A stretch of DNA of 58,663 bases. Origin: an uncultured Siphonobacter sp. (GTDB lineage Bacteria > Bacteroidota > Bacteroidia > Cytophagales > Spirosomataceae). The stretch covers positions 1-58,663 of the forward strand of contig CAJYHS010000236.1 in assembly GCA_913774715.1 (NCBI GenBank), given 5' to 3'. The translations under genes were made by a program, and so were the position numbers. Shown piece after piece: positions 43,186-51,337 of this stretch (the stretch's first letter is position 1; every line of letters begins with the position of its first letter). The notes beneath the pieces were generated by a model. That model was not told the DNA's origin, searched no databases, and saw only the letters and a list, made by a program, of their open reading frames with translations.

Positions 43186-44589
43186 TTGCTTAGTTTTTTT
43201 AGGGTAAACGCTGCTTATCAGCTTTTCATACTTTTAATTATTTTGTTTCTGGTGCGAATCCCCGTCTTGTTAGGGAATACGCCTTTGCTGATTCCTGAAA
43301 TGCAGTGGACCTTGTTAGGCGAACAGCTTAGCAGAGGATATGTATTGTATGACCAGATTTGGGACAGTACGGCTCCTTTATCGGCTTTAACGTATGCGGG
43401 ATTAAACCTGATTTTTGGTCGATCTGAAGTGGGCTACCATTTTCTGGCTTATCTAATAGCAGCGTTTCAGATTATTTATTTCAACCTGATTATGAGCCGC
43501 CAGAGTATTTTCCCGGAGCGGAATTATGTGCCTGGGTTTCTGTATCTGGTAATGATGAATATATCATTTGATTATACCACGCTTTCTCCGGCATTGATGG
43601 CGACAACGTTTCTGTTGCTAGCTCTGGGAACTTTGTTAAAACAACTGGATCGTGAAGGAATCAAGGATGAATTACTGGAAGTAGGGTTTTACATTGGAAT
43701 TGCTACCTTGTTTTATCCTCCTTCTATGGTGTTTATTATCTGGGTCGTTTTGTCGCTGTTGATATATAGTGGAGCTAGTTTCAGGCAGCACATCATCAAC
43801 GTTCTGGGGTTCTTTTTTCCTATCGTTATTGTTAATTTATACTTCTATCTGGATGGTCATTATGAAGCCTTTACCCGGAATTTCCTGAGCATTATTTTCC
43901 AGATACGGCAATATGATTTGAATGATTTTCAGACACTTTTGGCAGTTATTGCTCTGCCGGTGATTTTTGCCCTGTTCGGATTTCTTAAAATTCTCAATTA
44001 CGGCCGATATACTAATTTCCAGTCGCGTGTGCAGCAGGTAATGGCTTTATATGTGGGAGCCTGTTTACTTTCGGTAGGATTAATGGCCTATCTGGCTCCG
44101 ATGCAGTTTGTGATTTTTACTCCAGGCCTGACCTATTTTGCAGTCTATTTCTTTGAAACGGCCACTAGAAAAAAGTGGATCCCCGAGCTGACATTTGTAC
44201 TGTTTACGGGAGGAGTAGGGGTATTATTTTATTTGACGTTAATGCCTGCGTTTTCCAATAGCATCGTAAAACTGGAAAATCTGACGGTTAAGCCCGTTCG
44301 ATTACCCGCTGAGATTAAGAACAAAAAGATTCTGGTTTTGGGGGAAAGCATGGGTGAGTATCTGGATAATTACCCGGCTACAGCATATTTGAACTGGAAC
44401 CTGTCCCGCTTTGATCTGGAAAACCTGAATAACTATAACAACGTTATTAATATCCTGAGAAACTTCGAGAAAGACCCTCCTCAGTACCTTATTGATCGTA
44501 AAAATCTGGCTCCAACCTTATTTAAGCGAATTCCGGCTCTCGCCCGACAATATCAGGAAATAGAGAAAGGTATTTATCGAAGAGTATAA
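43186..44589 (+). CDS. Polytopic membrane protein resembling GT-C glycosyltransferases
   Basis: The 467-residue protein has about ten hydrophobic segments up to residue 370 and a short soluble tail. The first loop, with PEMQWTLLGEQLSRGYVLYD then QIWDSTAPLSALTY, resembles the start of GT-C enzymes (acidic residue, G-x-x-Y-D-x-x-W-D, PL). Such enzymes move sugars from lipid-phosphate donors in the periplasm. No other glycan gene is nearby. Alternatively it is one of the uncharacterised Bacteroidota multi-pass families. The start is TTG at 43186 (MLSFFRVNAAYQL), chosen because no in-frame ATG precedes the first hydrophobic segment. Confidence 0.7.
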   Translation: MLSFFRVNAAYQLFILLIILFLVRIPVLLGNTPLLIPEMQWTLLGEQLSRGYVLYDQIWDSTAPLSALTYAGLNLIFGRSEVGYHFLAYLIAAFQIIYFNLIMSRQSIFPERNYVPGFLYLVMMNISFDYTTLSPALMATTFLLLALGTLLKQLDREGIKDELLEVGFYIGIATLFYPPSMVFIIWVVLSLLIYSGASFRQHIINVLGFFFPIVIVNLYFYLDGHYEAFTRNFLSIIFQIRQYDLNDFQTLLAVIALPVIFALFGFLKILNYGRYTNFQSRVQQVMALYVGACLLSVGLMAYLAPMQFVIFTPGLTYFAVYFFETATRKKWIPELTFVLFTGGVGVLFYLTLMPAFSNSIVKLENLTVKPVRLPAEIKNKKILVLGESMGEYLDNYPATAYLNWNLSRFDLENLNNYNNVINILRNFEKDPPQYLIDRKNLAPTLFKRIPALARQYQEIEKGIYRRV

Positions 44590-44653
44590 TAAAAAACGAG
44601 TCGAGCTAACGTCCTTTTCACTGTAAAGGAAATAGCTCGACTCGTTTTTTATT
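44588..44653. terminator. Bidirectional terminator with 21-bp outer stem
   Basis: Bases 44588-44608 and 44633-44653 are perfect inverted repeats; an inner stem CCTTT/AAAGG lies within the loop. It serves the GT-C-like gene and the converging rpiB. Confidence 0.9.
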
Positions 44654-44663
44654 AAGCCCTTTA

Positions 44664-45092
44664 TTAACAACTGATCTTACCTACGCGAGTGGCATGACGA
44701 CCTGCTTCGAAAGCTGTGGCAAGGAATTTCTTGACGCATCCTTCCGCTAATTCATACGCAATGAAGCGAGCGGGAATGCAAATGACGTTTGCGTTGTTAT
44801 GCTGACGGGATAATTCCGCTAGATCTCGATCCCAGACCAAAGCCGCCCGAACGCCCTGATGTTTGTTAGCCGTAATGGTAACTCCCTGACCACTACCGCA
44901 GCACAGGACTCCAAAATCAGCTTCGCCGTTTTCAACGGAAGAGGCTACCGGATGAGCAAAGTCAGGATAATCGGCGGAATCGGTTGAATAGGTCCCGAAA
45001 TCCGTTACTTCATGTCCTTCTTTGGTTAAGTAATCTGCCAGACGTTTCTTATAGTCAAAACCTGCGTGGTCGGAGCCAATAGCAATTTTCAT
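44664..45092 (-). CDS. rpiB: Ribose-5-phosphate isomerase B
   Basis: RpiB interconverts ribose 5-phosphate and ribulose 5-phosphate. The 142-residue protein begins MKIAIGSDHAGFDYKKRL, with the substrate-binding Asp8-His9. GVLCCGSGQGVTITANK (61-77) includes the catalytic cysteine (C64 or C65), and the NVICIPARF and ATRVGKI segments follow. The length fits LacAB/RpiB (about 145). A candidate promoter lies 74 bases upstream of the start. Confidence 0.96.
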   Translation of the reverse strand: MKIAIGSDHAGFDYKKRLADYLTKEGHEVTDFGTYSTDSADYPDFAHPVASSVENGEADFGVLCCGSGQGVTITANKHQGVRAALVWDRDLAELSRQHNNANVICIPARFIAYELAEGCVKKFLATAFEAGRHATRVGKISC

Positions 45093-45165
45093 AGAAGATA
45101 TTCGGAAGTTTAAGTAAAAACTGCAACATTACGTGTCGGATAATCGTTATATCCTTCCCGTTTTA

Positions 45166-45173
45166 CAAAAATA
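45166..45173 (-). promoter_or_regulatory. Candidate rpiB promoter -7 box
   Basis: The minus strand reads TATTTTTG, a match to TAnnTTTG, 74 bases before the rpiB start. Confidence 0.35.
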
Positions 45174-45232
45174 CGGGCCTTCAATCAAAACCCTTGTATC
45201 GTTCAAGAAATGTTCAAGTAAACGAGTAGATT

Positions 45233-46045
45233 ATGTCAGAAGTAAATGGAATTAAGCCCACCGGACTACCCCCGGTGCCTGAAAATACAGAAAATATGCG
45301 TCCGTTGACGGACGTTTCCTTAATGAACCCCGCCGTTACGGAAGACGAGGCCCGTATCCGCGAAGCCTTCGAAAATCATGACTGGGCTGAAATTAAAAGT
45401 GCTGACTCTTGGGTCATTTTCAAGGTAATGGCCGAGTTTGTAGAAGGATTTGACCGTCTGGCCAAAATTGGTCCCTGCGTGTCGATCTTTGGATCAGCCC
45501 GGACCAGTTCGGATCATCCTCATTATAAGATGGCCGAAGAAATTGCCGCTAAGCTGGTAAAGCTGGGTTACGGGGTGATTACGGGTGGTGGTCCAGGTAT
45601 CATGGAGGCCGGTAATAAAGGGGCGAAAGAAAATGGTGGTAAATCGGTTGGTTTGAACATCAAGTTACCTTTCGAGCAGCAGCCTAATATTTACATTGAC
45701 CACGATAAAAGTATCAATTTTGATTTCTTCTTCGTGCGTAAAGTAATGTTTGTAAAGTACGCTCAGGGTTTCATTGCTCTGCCCGGTGGATTTGGAACGA
45801 TGGATGAATTATTTGAATCGTTAACTCTGATTCAAACCCAGAAAATCGGTCGATTCCCTATTGTGCTGGTTGGTAAGTCGTACTGGAGTGGATTGATTGA
45901 CTGGTTGAGAACCACAATGTGTGAAGAAAATCGCTATATCAATCCCAATGATTTACACTTATTTAATGTCGTAGATACAGCCGATGAAGCTGTAGAGGTA
46001 ATTCAACGTTTCTATTCCCGGTACATGTTGAAACCTAATTTTTAA
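45233..46045 (+). CDS. LOG family protein (TIGR00730)
   Basis: The 270-residue Rossmann-fold protein belongs to the LOG family, whose best-studied members release cytokinin bases from cytokinin riboside monophosphates, with broader nucleotide hydrolase activity in bacteria. The signatures are GGGPGIMEAGNKGA (about 118-131) and LPGGFGTMDELFE (about 183-195). FGSARTSSDHPHY is at the start of the fold. An N-terminal extension of about 75 residues precedes the domain. The gene stands alone with a shared terminator. Confidence 0.93.
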   Translation: MSEVNGIKPTGLPPVPENTENMRPLTDVSLMNPAVTEDEARIREAFENHDWAEIKSADSWVIFKVMAEFVEGFDRLAKIGPCVSIFGSARTSSDHPHYKMAEEIAAKLVKLGYGVITGGGPGIMEAGNKGAKENGGKSVGLNIKLPFEQQPNIYIDHDKSINFDFFFVRKVMFVKYAQGFIALPGGFGTMDELFESLTLIQTQKIGRFPIVLVGKSYWSGLIDWLRTTMCEENRYINPNDLHLFNVVDTADEAVEVIQRFYSRYMLKPNF

Positions 46046-46066
46046 GTAATAAATTAGTTAATTACC

Positions 46067-46098
46067 AAAAGAGAGACCGCTTTAGCGGCCTCTCTTTT
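46067..46098. terminator. Bidirectional terminator between LOG and HhH genes
   Basis: AAAAGAGAGACCGC-TTTA-GCGGCCTCTCTTTT, 14-bp stem with one mismatch. It serves converging genes. Confidence 0.9.
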
Positions 46099-46101
46099 GC
46101 T

Positions 46102-47058
46102 TTAATAGGCCAGATAAGGTTCTAACTTTTGAAGCGTTTGTTCATCAAGTAATTTTACGGCTTTCAAATCCGCCGAAGAATGAAAGGCTCCGTGTTGATT
46201 ACGATACGCAATAATCGCTTTAGCAACGTAAGGCTTAAGGTAAGGGTGACGAAAATCTTCGGCTTTTATCTCGTTAATCCGTAGCTTTCTAACGGATTGG
46301 TAATTAGTTATTTGTCCATATCTTAGCAATTCATCCACAACGGCTGAATCAAGTCCCCACACTTCTCGGACTTGTGCTTCCCGAACAAAGCCACCCAGAT
46401 TATCTCTGAATTTGACGATGCGAATTGCCAATTTTGATCCAATGCCGTAGATCCTTTTGAGCTGCGTTGTATCAGCTTCATTCAGGTCAAACCGAGTCAG
46501 TTTCTCTCGTGTAGGGACGGTATAGCTTAGCGGGGCTGAATGACTTAAAGATCTTTCAATGGAAGGTTTATCACTAGCTTGTTGAGGTAATTGAATATAA
46601 GGCTCTAATTTTTGATACGTGTCTTTAGGAAAGTCGTAAATGTGAAGTAAATCTTCTTTTTTTCGGAAAGAGCCACCTTTGGAACGGTACTTCAAAATCC
46701 GTTCGGCCATCCAGTGGGGTAACCCTAACTGTTGCCATTGCTCGATGGAAGTAGTATTGGGGTTAAAAGGAAATAAATGAAGGGGAACCGCTGGATCTGC
46801 CTTTACATCAGAACGTGAAATAGAAGCTTTTTTCTTTTCGTAAGGATAATCTTCAGGCGTTGAAACTTCCAGTTCGGCTACAATGGAATCCAGTTTTGCA
46901 GAATCACTGGATAGTGGAATTTTATCGGGAGCGTAATCGAGCAGGAAGGGAGTGAGTAATAATCCAGCAATAACGAAGAGTAAAACTAAAAATCCTCTGG
47001 CTTCTGAAGTACTGAATCCAAAATAATTGCGAATCCAGCGGCTTATGGCATTTTTCAT
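46102..47058 (-). CDS. Helix-hairpin-helix (ComEA-like) protein with an N-terminal membrane anchor
   Basis: The 318-residue protein starts at ATG 47058 (MKNAISRWIRNYF); a longer frame opens 27 bases upstream. One TM follows (GFLVLLFVIAGLLLTPFLL, about 21-39). Then come three or four HhH segments: HWMAERILKYRSKGGSFRKK (about 108), NEADTTQLKRIYGIGSKLAI (about 190), and EIKAEDFRHPYLKPYVAKAI (about 260), each with the G-x-x-x-A-x-x-I pattern of nonspecific DNA binding. ComEA proteins bind incoming DNA in the periplasm; in Bacteroidota such HhH_3 proteins are common and not proven to act in competence. No com genes are nearby. Confidence 0.85.
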   Translation of the reverse strand: MKNAISRWIRNYFGFSTSEARGFLVLLFVIAGLLLTPFLLDYAPDKIPLSSDSAKLDSIVAELEVSTPEDYPYEKKKASISRSDVKADPAVPLHLFPFNPNTTSIEQWQQLGLPHWMAERILKYRSKGGSFRKKEDLLHIYDFPKDTYQKLEPYIQLPQQASDKPSIERSLSHSAPLSYTVPTREKLTRFDLNEADTTQLKRIYGIGSKLAIRIVKFRDNLGGFVREAQVREVWGLDSAVVDELLRYGQITNYQSVRKLRINEIKAEDFRHPYLKPYVAKAIIAYRNQHGAFHSSADLKAVKLLDEQTLQKLEPYLAY

Positions 47059-47111
47059 AACTAAGGGTAGGATTGGATTACCCAAAATAACCGAATAGCT
47101 ATTGAAAACTT

Positions 47112-47151
47112 AGTGCCGAAAAATAAGTATTAATGCTCATTTGTCGGCACT
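47112..47151 (-). terminator. Possible terminator after the GH105 gene
   Basis: AGTGCCGA (47112-47119) pairs with TCGGCACT (47144-47151), loop 24 nt; on the minus strand AAGTTTTC follows. Confidence 0.4.
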
Positions 47152-47167
47152 GGCTTATGTAGGAAGA

Positions 47168-48538
47168 TTACTTCTTTTGTAGCAACTGAACAGAACTGTC
47201 GTTGATCTCAAACTGGTTCTTTTTCAATAAATTAATAACTTCAGACGCAGCCAGAATTACAGGCCCGTATCCATGAGCAGCGTAAGGACTGATGGGGCGG
47301 TGGTAATAAAAGGCAGGCTCAAAACCCATTCCCGTCCCTACGCAGGTACCTTCTACCTGCCCTTTAGCATTCACTTTGGTAGCAACGGCGTTCCAGGCTA
47401 GGAGGCAGGCAGGAGAATACGCAAGTCTGTCAATCCACCCTTTATTAATAGCCCGGGCTATGCAATACGCGTAAATGGCCGTTGCCGAAGTTTCTAGGTA
47501 GGAATCATTGCGGTCAATTAGTTGATGCCAGAACCCAGAGCCTGACTGATACGAAGTCAAACCTTGCACATGAGCCCGTAACAGTTCCAGAATTTGAGCC
47601 CGTTGCGGATGATTCTCTGGTAATACTTCTAATAATTCTACTTTGGTCAGGATAGCCCAACCATTGGCTCTTGCCCAGTGAAACTGCGGGTGAGTACTCA
47701 TGCCTTCCACCCAGCCATGCATGTATAAACCCTTTTGAGAATTGAACATCCGTTTGGAAAACTGTATTACCTGCTTAACAGCTTCGTCGTAATATTTTTT
47801 ATCGCCAGTTAGTTTACCCATTTGAGCAATGGCTGGAACGCCCATGAATAAGTCATCCAGCCAGAGTGAATTGGGTTGCGGGCGATTACGGGCCAGCGTA
47901 CCATCACTGAGGCGAAATTCTTTTTTCATAATATAGTTTACAAAATGGTCTACCAGCGGACGAAGCTGGGTAGAGTTAACATCTCGCAGGGATTTAATCA
48001 TGGCCGCGGTCAGTGCTCCACCATCATCAAGAGCGTGAGGAGCCAGAAACGAACGCATTGCCAGGCGGTTATTGGGATCAGCCTGTAATAAAGGCTGAAA
48101 ATGAGGAGCGATGTCAGCTAGAAACTTGAGTCGTTCGTCCGTATAGGCTTTGTATTTAGGATCGCCTGTTGCTTCAGTAGCCTGTAAAAAAGCCGCATAG
48201 GTTACACCCCACTCATAACTTGTCAGACGAAAGTCAGCTTTAGCAAACGTGGAATTTGCATCAACTTTCGAATAATCAGTAATGGCTTTACCGCTTTGTT
48301 TATCTACTAACTGGGCTGGAGTAACCTCCTTTAGATAGTCGTAAATACGATTTAAAACTTGGGTTGTATGTTCTACCGAAACCAATCCGTAAGGTACAGG
48401 ATAGTCCGGTTGTAATAGATGCAGTGGAGTATCGGCATCCGTTGCTTTAGTTTCGTTTCGCTGAGCTAATGCAGGACTAGTCACGGAAGCTATCAACAAA
48501 GAGGTAAATCCCGCCAGACGTATAACTGATCTCATCAT
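47168..48538 (-). CDS. Glycoside hydrolase family 88/105 protein (unsaturated glucuronyl/rhamnogalacturonyl hydrolase type)
   Basis: The 456-residue protein has a signal peptide (MMRSVIRLAGFTSLLIASVT continuing to cleavage after ALA). The alpha6/alpha6-barrel signs of YteR-like enzymes are there: LDDLFMGVPAIAQMGKLTG (about 224-242) with the catalytic-type Asp, HGWVEGMSTHPQFHWARANG (about 272-291), and GSGFWHQLIDRNDSYLETSA (about 333-352). These enzymes remove unsaturated uronic acids left by polysaccharide lyases by a hydration mechanism. No lyase, SusC/D pair or regulator is next to it, so it is an orphan rather than part of a visible utilisation locus. The start could be the second Met. Confidence 0.88.
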   Translation of the reverse strand: MMRSVIRLAGFTSLLIASVTSPALAQRNETKATDADTPLHLLQPDYPVPYGLVSVEHTTQVLNRIYDYLKEVTPAQLVDKQSGKAITDYSKVDANSTFAKADFRLTSYEWGVTYAAFLQATEATGDPKYKAYTDERLKFLADIAPHFQPLLQADPNNRLAMRSFLAPHALDDGGALTAAMIKSLRDVNSTQLRPLVDHFVNYIMKKEFRLSDGTLARNRPQPNSLWLDDLFMGVPAIAQMGKLTGDKKYYDEAVKQVIQFSKRMFNSQKGLYMHGWVEGMSTHPQFHWARANGWAILTKVELLEVLPENHPQRAQILELLRAHVQGLTSYQSGSGFWHQLIDRNDSYLETSATAIYAYCIARAINKGWIDRLAYSPACLLAWNAVATKVNAKGQVEGTCVGTGMGFEPAFYYHRPISPYAAHGYGPVILAASEVINLLKKNQFEINDSSVQLLQKK

Positions 48539-48624
48539 TTGAAAGTTAGGATTAGAGTAGTAAAGGGATAATTACACAAATGACTTCAAAAGAGGAGTAG
48601 CCCCTTAGAAATGATAATTATGGA
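48539..48624. other. Leader region of the GH105 gene
   Basis: This part of the 374-bp gap between the GH105 gene and the response regulator is AT-rich with no frame. It must hold the GH105 promoter if the small-RNA terminator works. No clear TAnnTTTG box is seen. Confidence 0.4.
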
Positions 48625-48753
48625 TAAAAGAAAAACCCATTCAGCTTAAAAAGCTGGATGGGTTTGGCTAAAGTCAATTAGTACCACCGCCATGGTCTAA
48701 TCCTTGATACTATTTTTATCAGTAATCAAACCGCCATCTGACTAACTGATTGC
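48625..48753 (-). ncRNA. Candidate small RNA with two AUGGCGGU-presenting hairpins
   Basis: No credible open frame exists here (the longest from ATG is MAVVLIDFSQTHPAF). The RNA would begin about seven bases after the -7 box at 48758-48765 and end at the terminator at 48633-48665, about 130 nt in all. Hairpin 1: ATCAGT-T-AGTCA pairs with TGATTACTGAT, with the loop GATGGCGGTT. Hairpin 2: TAGTATC pairs with GGTACTA, and its apical region again contains ATGGCGGT. A short linker precedes the terminator stem. Duplicated loop motifs suggest base-pairing to ACCGCCAU-bearing targets or binding of a protein. I know no family that matches. It lies between a response regulator and a GH105 gene, all on the minus strand. 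Confidence 0.55.
48633..48665 (-). terminator. Terminator of the candidate small RNA
   Basis: On the minus strand AAACCCATCCAGCTT-TTT-AAGCTGAATGGGTTT is followed by TTCTTTT: a 15-bp stem with one G-U pair and a U-tract. Confidence 0.85.
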
Positions 48754-48757
48754 TCTA

Positions 48758-48765
48758 CAAATGTA
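48758..48765 (-). promoter_or_regulatory. -7 box of the candidate small RNA
   Basis: The minus strand reads TACATTTG, a full match to TAnnTTTG. The -33 region has a T-run (CAATTTTTTC) but no clean TTG at 19-20 bp. Confidence 0.5.
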
Positions 48766-48843
48766 TAGCAGTAGTGAAAAAATTGACTTTGGTTTTCGTT
48801 GATTGGTATGTTTTGTCCGACGACTGGTAGGATTATACCTGTT

Positions 48844-48872
48844 TTAGGTATTTTTTAGTATAAAATACCTAA
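48844..48872. repeat. AT-rich 11-bp palindrome between the response regulator and the small RNA
   Basis: TTAGGTATTTT (48844-48854) pairs perfectly with AAAATACCTAA (48862-48872), 7-base centre. No T-run follows on the minus strand, so it is either a weak response-regulator terminator or an operator-like dyad about 80 bp upstream of the small-RNA box. Confidence 0.5.
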
Positions 48873-48912
48873 TATAAATATTGCAACTCTTAACTAGCAA
48901 TCATGCATTTAG

Positions 48913-49341
48913 CTAATTACGAGAAGGTAATTTGACAATATTGGCCCAAAAATCGTATAAGCTGGCAAATGTTTTAACCAGATCAGAATAACTCGAAGGT
49001 TTAATAATATAAGAGTTAGCTCCGTGTAAGTAAGCACTTTTAATATCCTCGTTAACGGAAGAAGTGCTCATTACAATGATAGGAAGTGAAGAAATAGAAG
49101 GGGTATGACGTATGTTCTTGACGATATCAGCCCCCGCACCAGGGCGTAAATTCCAGTCTAAAATGATGAGATCAGGTAATTTACCTTCCGCAGGCTCTAA
49201 TCGATTAAATAATTCATTTTCAGAGCTAACAGCTTCCCATTGTATATAGTTACTAACCTCCGAAAAGGCCTCTTTAACAAGAAACTGATCGTCTACATCG
49301 TCATCAGCTAGTAAAATATGCAGAGTAGAATGGTCAACCAT
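48913..49341 (-). CDS. Single-domain response regulator (REC only)
   Basis: The 142-residue protein is a receiver domain with no output domain. Phosphorylation site residues are all there: acidic cluster D13-D14-D15 in LLADDDVDDQ, phospho-acceptor D62 in LIILDWNL, Ser/Thr at 92-94 in VMSTSS, and K114 in YIIKPSS. The acidic double DVDDQ and the long loop LRPGAGA resemble the Rcp1/CheY-like group that pairs with phytochromes or hybrid kinases. No histidine kinase gene is near. It must signal by protein contact. A promoter with both -33 and -7 elements lies just upstream. Confidence 0.92.
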   Translation of the reverse strand: MVDHSTLHILLADDDVDDQFLVKEAFSEVSNYIQWEAVSSENELFNRLEPAEGKLPDLIILDWNLRPGAGADIVKNIRHTPSISSLPIIVMSTSSVNEDIKSAYLHGANSYIIKPSSYSDLVKTFASLYDFWANIVKLPSRN

Positions 49342-49368
49342 AACAAGGTACGCATTAAATTAATGGGG

Positions 49369-49400
49369 CAAAATTGTGTCGTTCCTTCGTAAAGTGCAAA
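49369..49400 (-). promoter_or_regulatory. Promoter of the response regulator gene
   Basis: On the minus strand TTTG (49400-49397), a 20-bp spacer and CAATTTTG (49376-49369) form a near-consensus Bacteroidota promoter (one mismatch). It gives a leader of about 20 nt. Confidence 0.55.
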
Positions 49401-49559
49401 AAAATATACCGTGGCTGAACTGGGTATCATTCCGAACATAATTTAATTCATGGCTCAATAAATGAAACTATTTCTATTCTAAATAACGGATTAGCCGGGG
49501 AATGGTTTTCTCATCCGTGAACAGCTGATAAAAACCCGATTCCAAGCCTAATCCTATAT

Positions 49560-49567
49560 TACCTTTG
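49560..49567 (+). promoter_or_regulatory. Candidate promoter -7 box of the DinB gene
   Basis: TACCTTTG matches TAnnTTTG, 26 bases before the ATG. Confidence 0.45.
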
Positions 49568-49592
49568 TCAAACACGGTTTCAGAATAACTTT

Positions 49593-50120
49593 ATGAACAT
49601 TCCATCGTTTTCGGAGTACCCTCAGAATAGTCTTCCTTCGGGTTATATTTCACTTATTCCCGCTGGGAATCTGCTGCAAACCCTAAAAAATCAGTCAGAA
49701 CTTTTGATTAGCTGTTACGAGTCAATTCTTGCTAATGACCGGGCTGATTATCGGTACGCAGAAGGGAAATGGAGTCTTAAAGAAGTACTAGGACACATGA
49801 TTGACACGGAGCGGGTATTTGCTTACCGTGCCTTATGTATTGCTCGTGGTGAAAAACAGGCACTGCCCGGTTTCGATCAGAATGAGTATATGCAGCACGA
49901 TCCTTTTGTTCGAATACCTCTCTCAGGTTTAGTGAAAATTTACAACCTGACACGCGAAAGTAATCTGGCTTTATTTGAAACTTTCTCGGAAGAGGATCAG
50001 CAGCGAATGGGTGTTTGTAGTGGGTATGCCTTATCAGCAAGAGCCTTGATAACCATGATTGCTGGACACGAGCGGCATCATCTGGATATTCTGGCCCAAC
50101 GTTATGGAGTGGTTCGATAA
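49593..50120 (+). CDS. DinB family protein
   Basis: The 175-residue protein is a four-helix DinB/YfiT-like bundle. The three metal-binding histidines are visible: LGHMIDTERVFAYRAL (H about 67) and GHERHHLDIL (two His about 160-164), the usual set for this fold. KWSLKEVLGH is the classic motif. DinB proteins are thiol-dependent transferases or metalloenzymes in other phyla (bacillithiol or mycothiol); the thiol partner here is unknown. The next gene, Nif3-like, starts 17 bp after, so the two are probably co-transcribed. Confidence 0.92.
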   Translation: MNIPSFSEYPQNSLPSGYISLIPAGNLLQTLKNQSELLISCYESILANDRADYRYAEGKWSLKEVLGHMIDTERVFAYRALCIARGEKQALPGFDQNEYMQHDPFVRIPLSGLVKIYNLTRESNLALFETFSEEDQQRMGVCSGYALSARALITMIAGHERHHLDILAQRYGVVR

Positions 50121-50137
50121 CTCCCAACCGATAAAAA

Positions 50138-51247
50138 ATGAATAAAATGAGTAGTATACATGAAGTTACCACATTACTTGAGAAAATTGCCCCGCTCGCT
50201 TATCAGGAATCCTACGATAATGCAGGGTTGATTGTGGGTAATTCCCAGGAGGAGGTGAAGAATATATTAGTGAGTCTGGACTGTACGGAAGAAATTGTCG
50301 AGGAAGCCATTCGTCGAGATTGTAACCTGATCGTAGCTCACCATCCTATTGTATTTAAGGGGCTTAAAAAGCTGAATGGAAAGAATTACGTAGAAAGAAC
50401 GGTAATCAAGGCCATTAAAAATGACATCGCCATTTATGCTATTCATACGAATCTGGACAGCGTAAAAGGTGGGGTTAACTGGAAAATCGCCGAAAAATTA
50501 GGATTAAGCAATGTTCAGGTTTTGGCACCCAAACAACAATCATTATATAAGCTGACGGCTTTCGTACCTCAGGACTATACTACTAACGTTCTGGAAGCTT
50601 TATATGCCGCGGGAGCAGGGCAGATTGGCGACTATAAAAATTGTTCATTCCGAACTCAGGGAACCGGTACATTTCTCCCCAGTGAGCATGCTCAGCCCTT
50701 CATTGGCCAACCCGGAAAAACAGAAGAAGTACAGGAAAGCAGGATTGAAGTTATTTTTCCGGCGTATGCACAGGGAGCAATGATGCGGGCGTTACGACAG
50801 GCTCATCCCTACGAAGAGGTTGCCTATTACCTGCATCAGCTTGAAAATGAGAATCAGGAAGTAGGATCCGGGGCAATCGGCCTGTTACCGGAAGCTCTGT
50901 CAGAAACCGAATGGCTGACTTATCTGAAAAACCAGATGCAGCTAAAAGTCATTCGTCATACACCTTTGCGGAACAAAACGGTGCAAAAAGTTGCTATTTG
51001 TGGTGGATCGGGAAGTTTTTTATTAAAAGATGCGTTACGCCAGCAAGCCGACGTTTTTGTAACGGGAGACTTTAAATATCATGAGTTTTTTGATGCTGAA
51101 AATCGGCTTGTCATTTGTGATATCGGGCATTATGAGAGTGAAGTTTTCACGAAAGAGCTTCTAAGTGAGATTCTAACGGAAAATTTTCGTAATTTTGCGA
51201 CACTTTTGTCTAAAACTGACACCAATCCGGTTCACTATTTCGTGTAG
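50138..51247 (+). CDS. Nif3-like dinuclear metal centre protein
   Basis: The 369-residue protein is the long form of the Nif3/YbgI family, with a PII-like insertion in the middle (about 125-240). Metal-binding motifs appear at both ends: VAHHPIVFKG with two His (about 65), HTNLDS with the third region (about 105), and DIGHYESE near residue 330. Nif3 family proteins are hexameric rings with two metals at each site; GTP cyclohydrolase IA-type and other roles have been suggested, none settled. It is followed 90 bp later by the zinc-ribbon coiled-coil gene, a pairing frequent across bacteria. Confidence 0.93.
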   Translation: MNKMSSIHEVTTLLEKIAPLAYQESYDNAGLIVGNSQEEVKNILVSLDCTEEIVEEAIRRDCNLIVAHHPIVFKGLKKLNGKNYVERTVIKAIKNDIAIYAIHTNLDSVKGGVNWKIAEKLGLSNVQVLAPKQQSLYKLTAFVPQDYTTNVLEALYAAGAGQIGDYKNCSFRTQGTGTFLPSEHAQPFIGQPGKTEEVQESRIEVIFPAYAQGAMMRALRQAHPYEEVAYYLHQLENENQEVGSGAIGLLPEALSETEWLTYLKNQMQLKVIRHTPLRNKTVQKVAICGGSGSFLLKDALRQQADVFVTGDFKYHEFFDAENRLVICDIGHYESEVFTKELLSEILTENFRNFATLLSKTDTNPVHYFV

Positions 51248-51337
51248 TGCTGTACAGTTAGATGTTTAAAGTGGTGAGATTACCTGCTTAATGCTTTAAA
51301 CAAGAAACTGGAAACTATAGATTCGAAACTCTCATTC

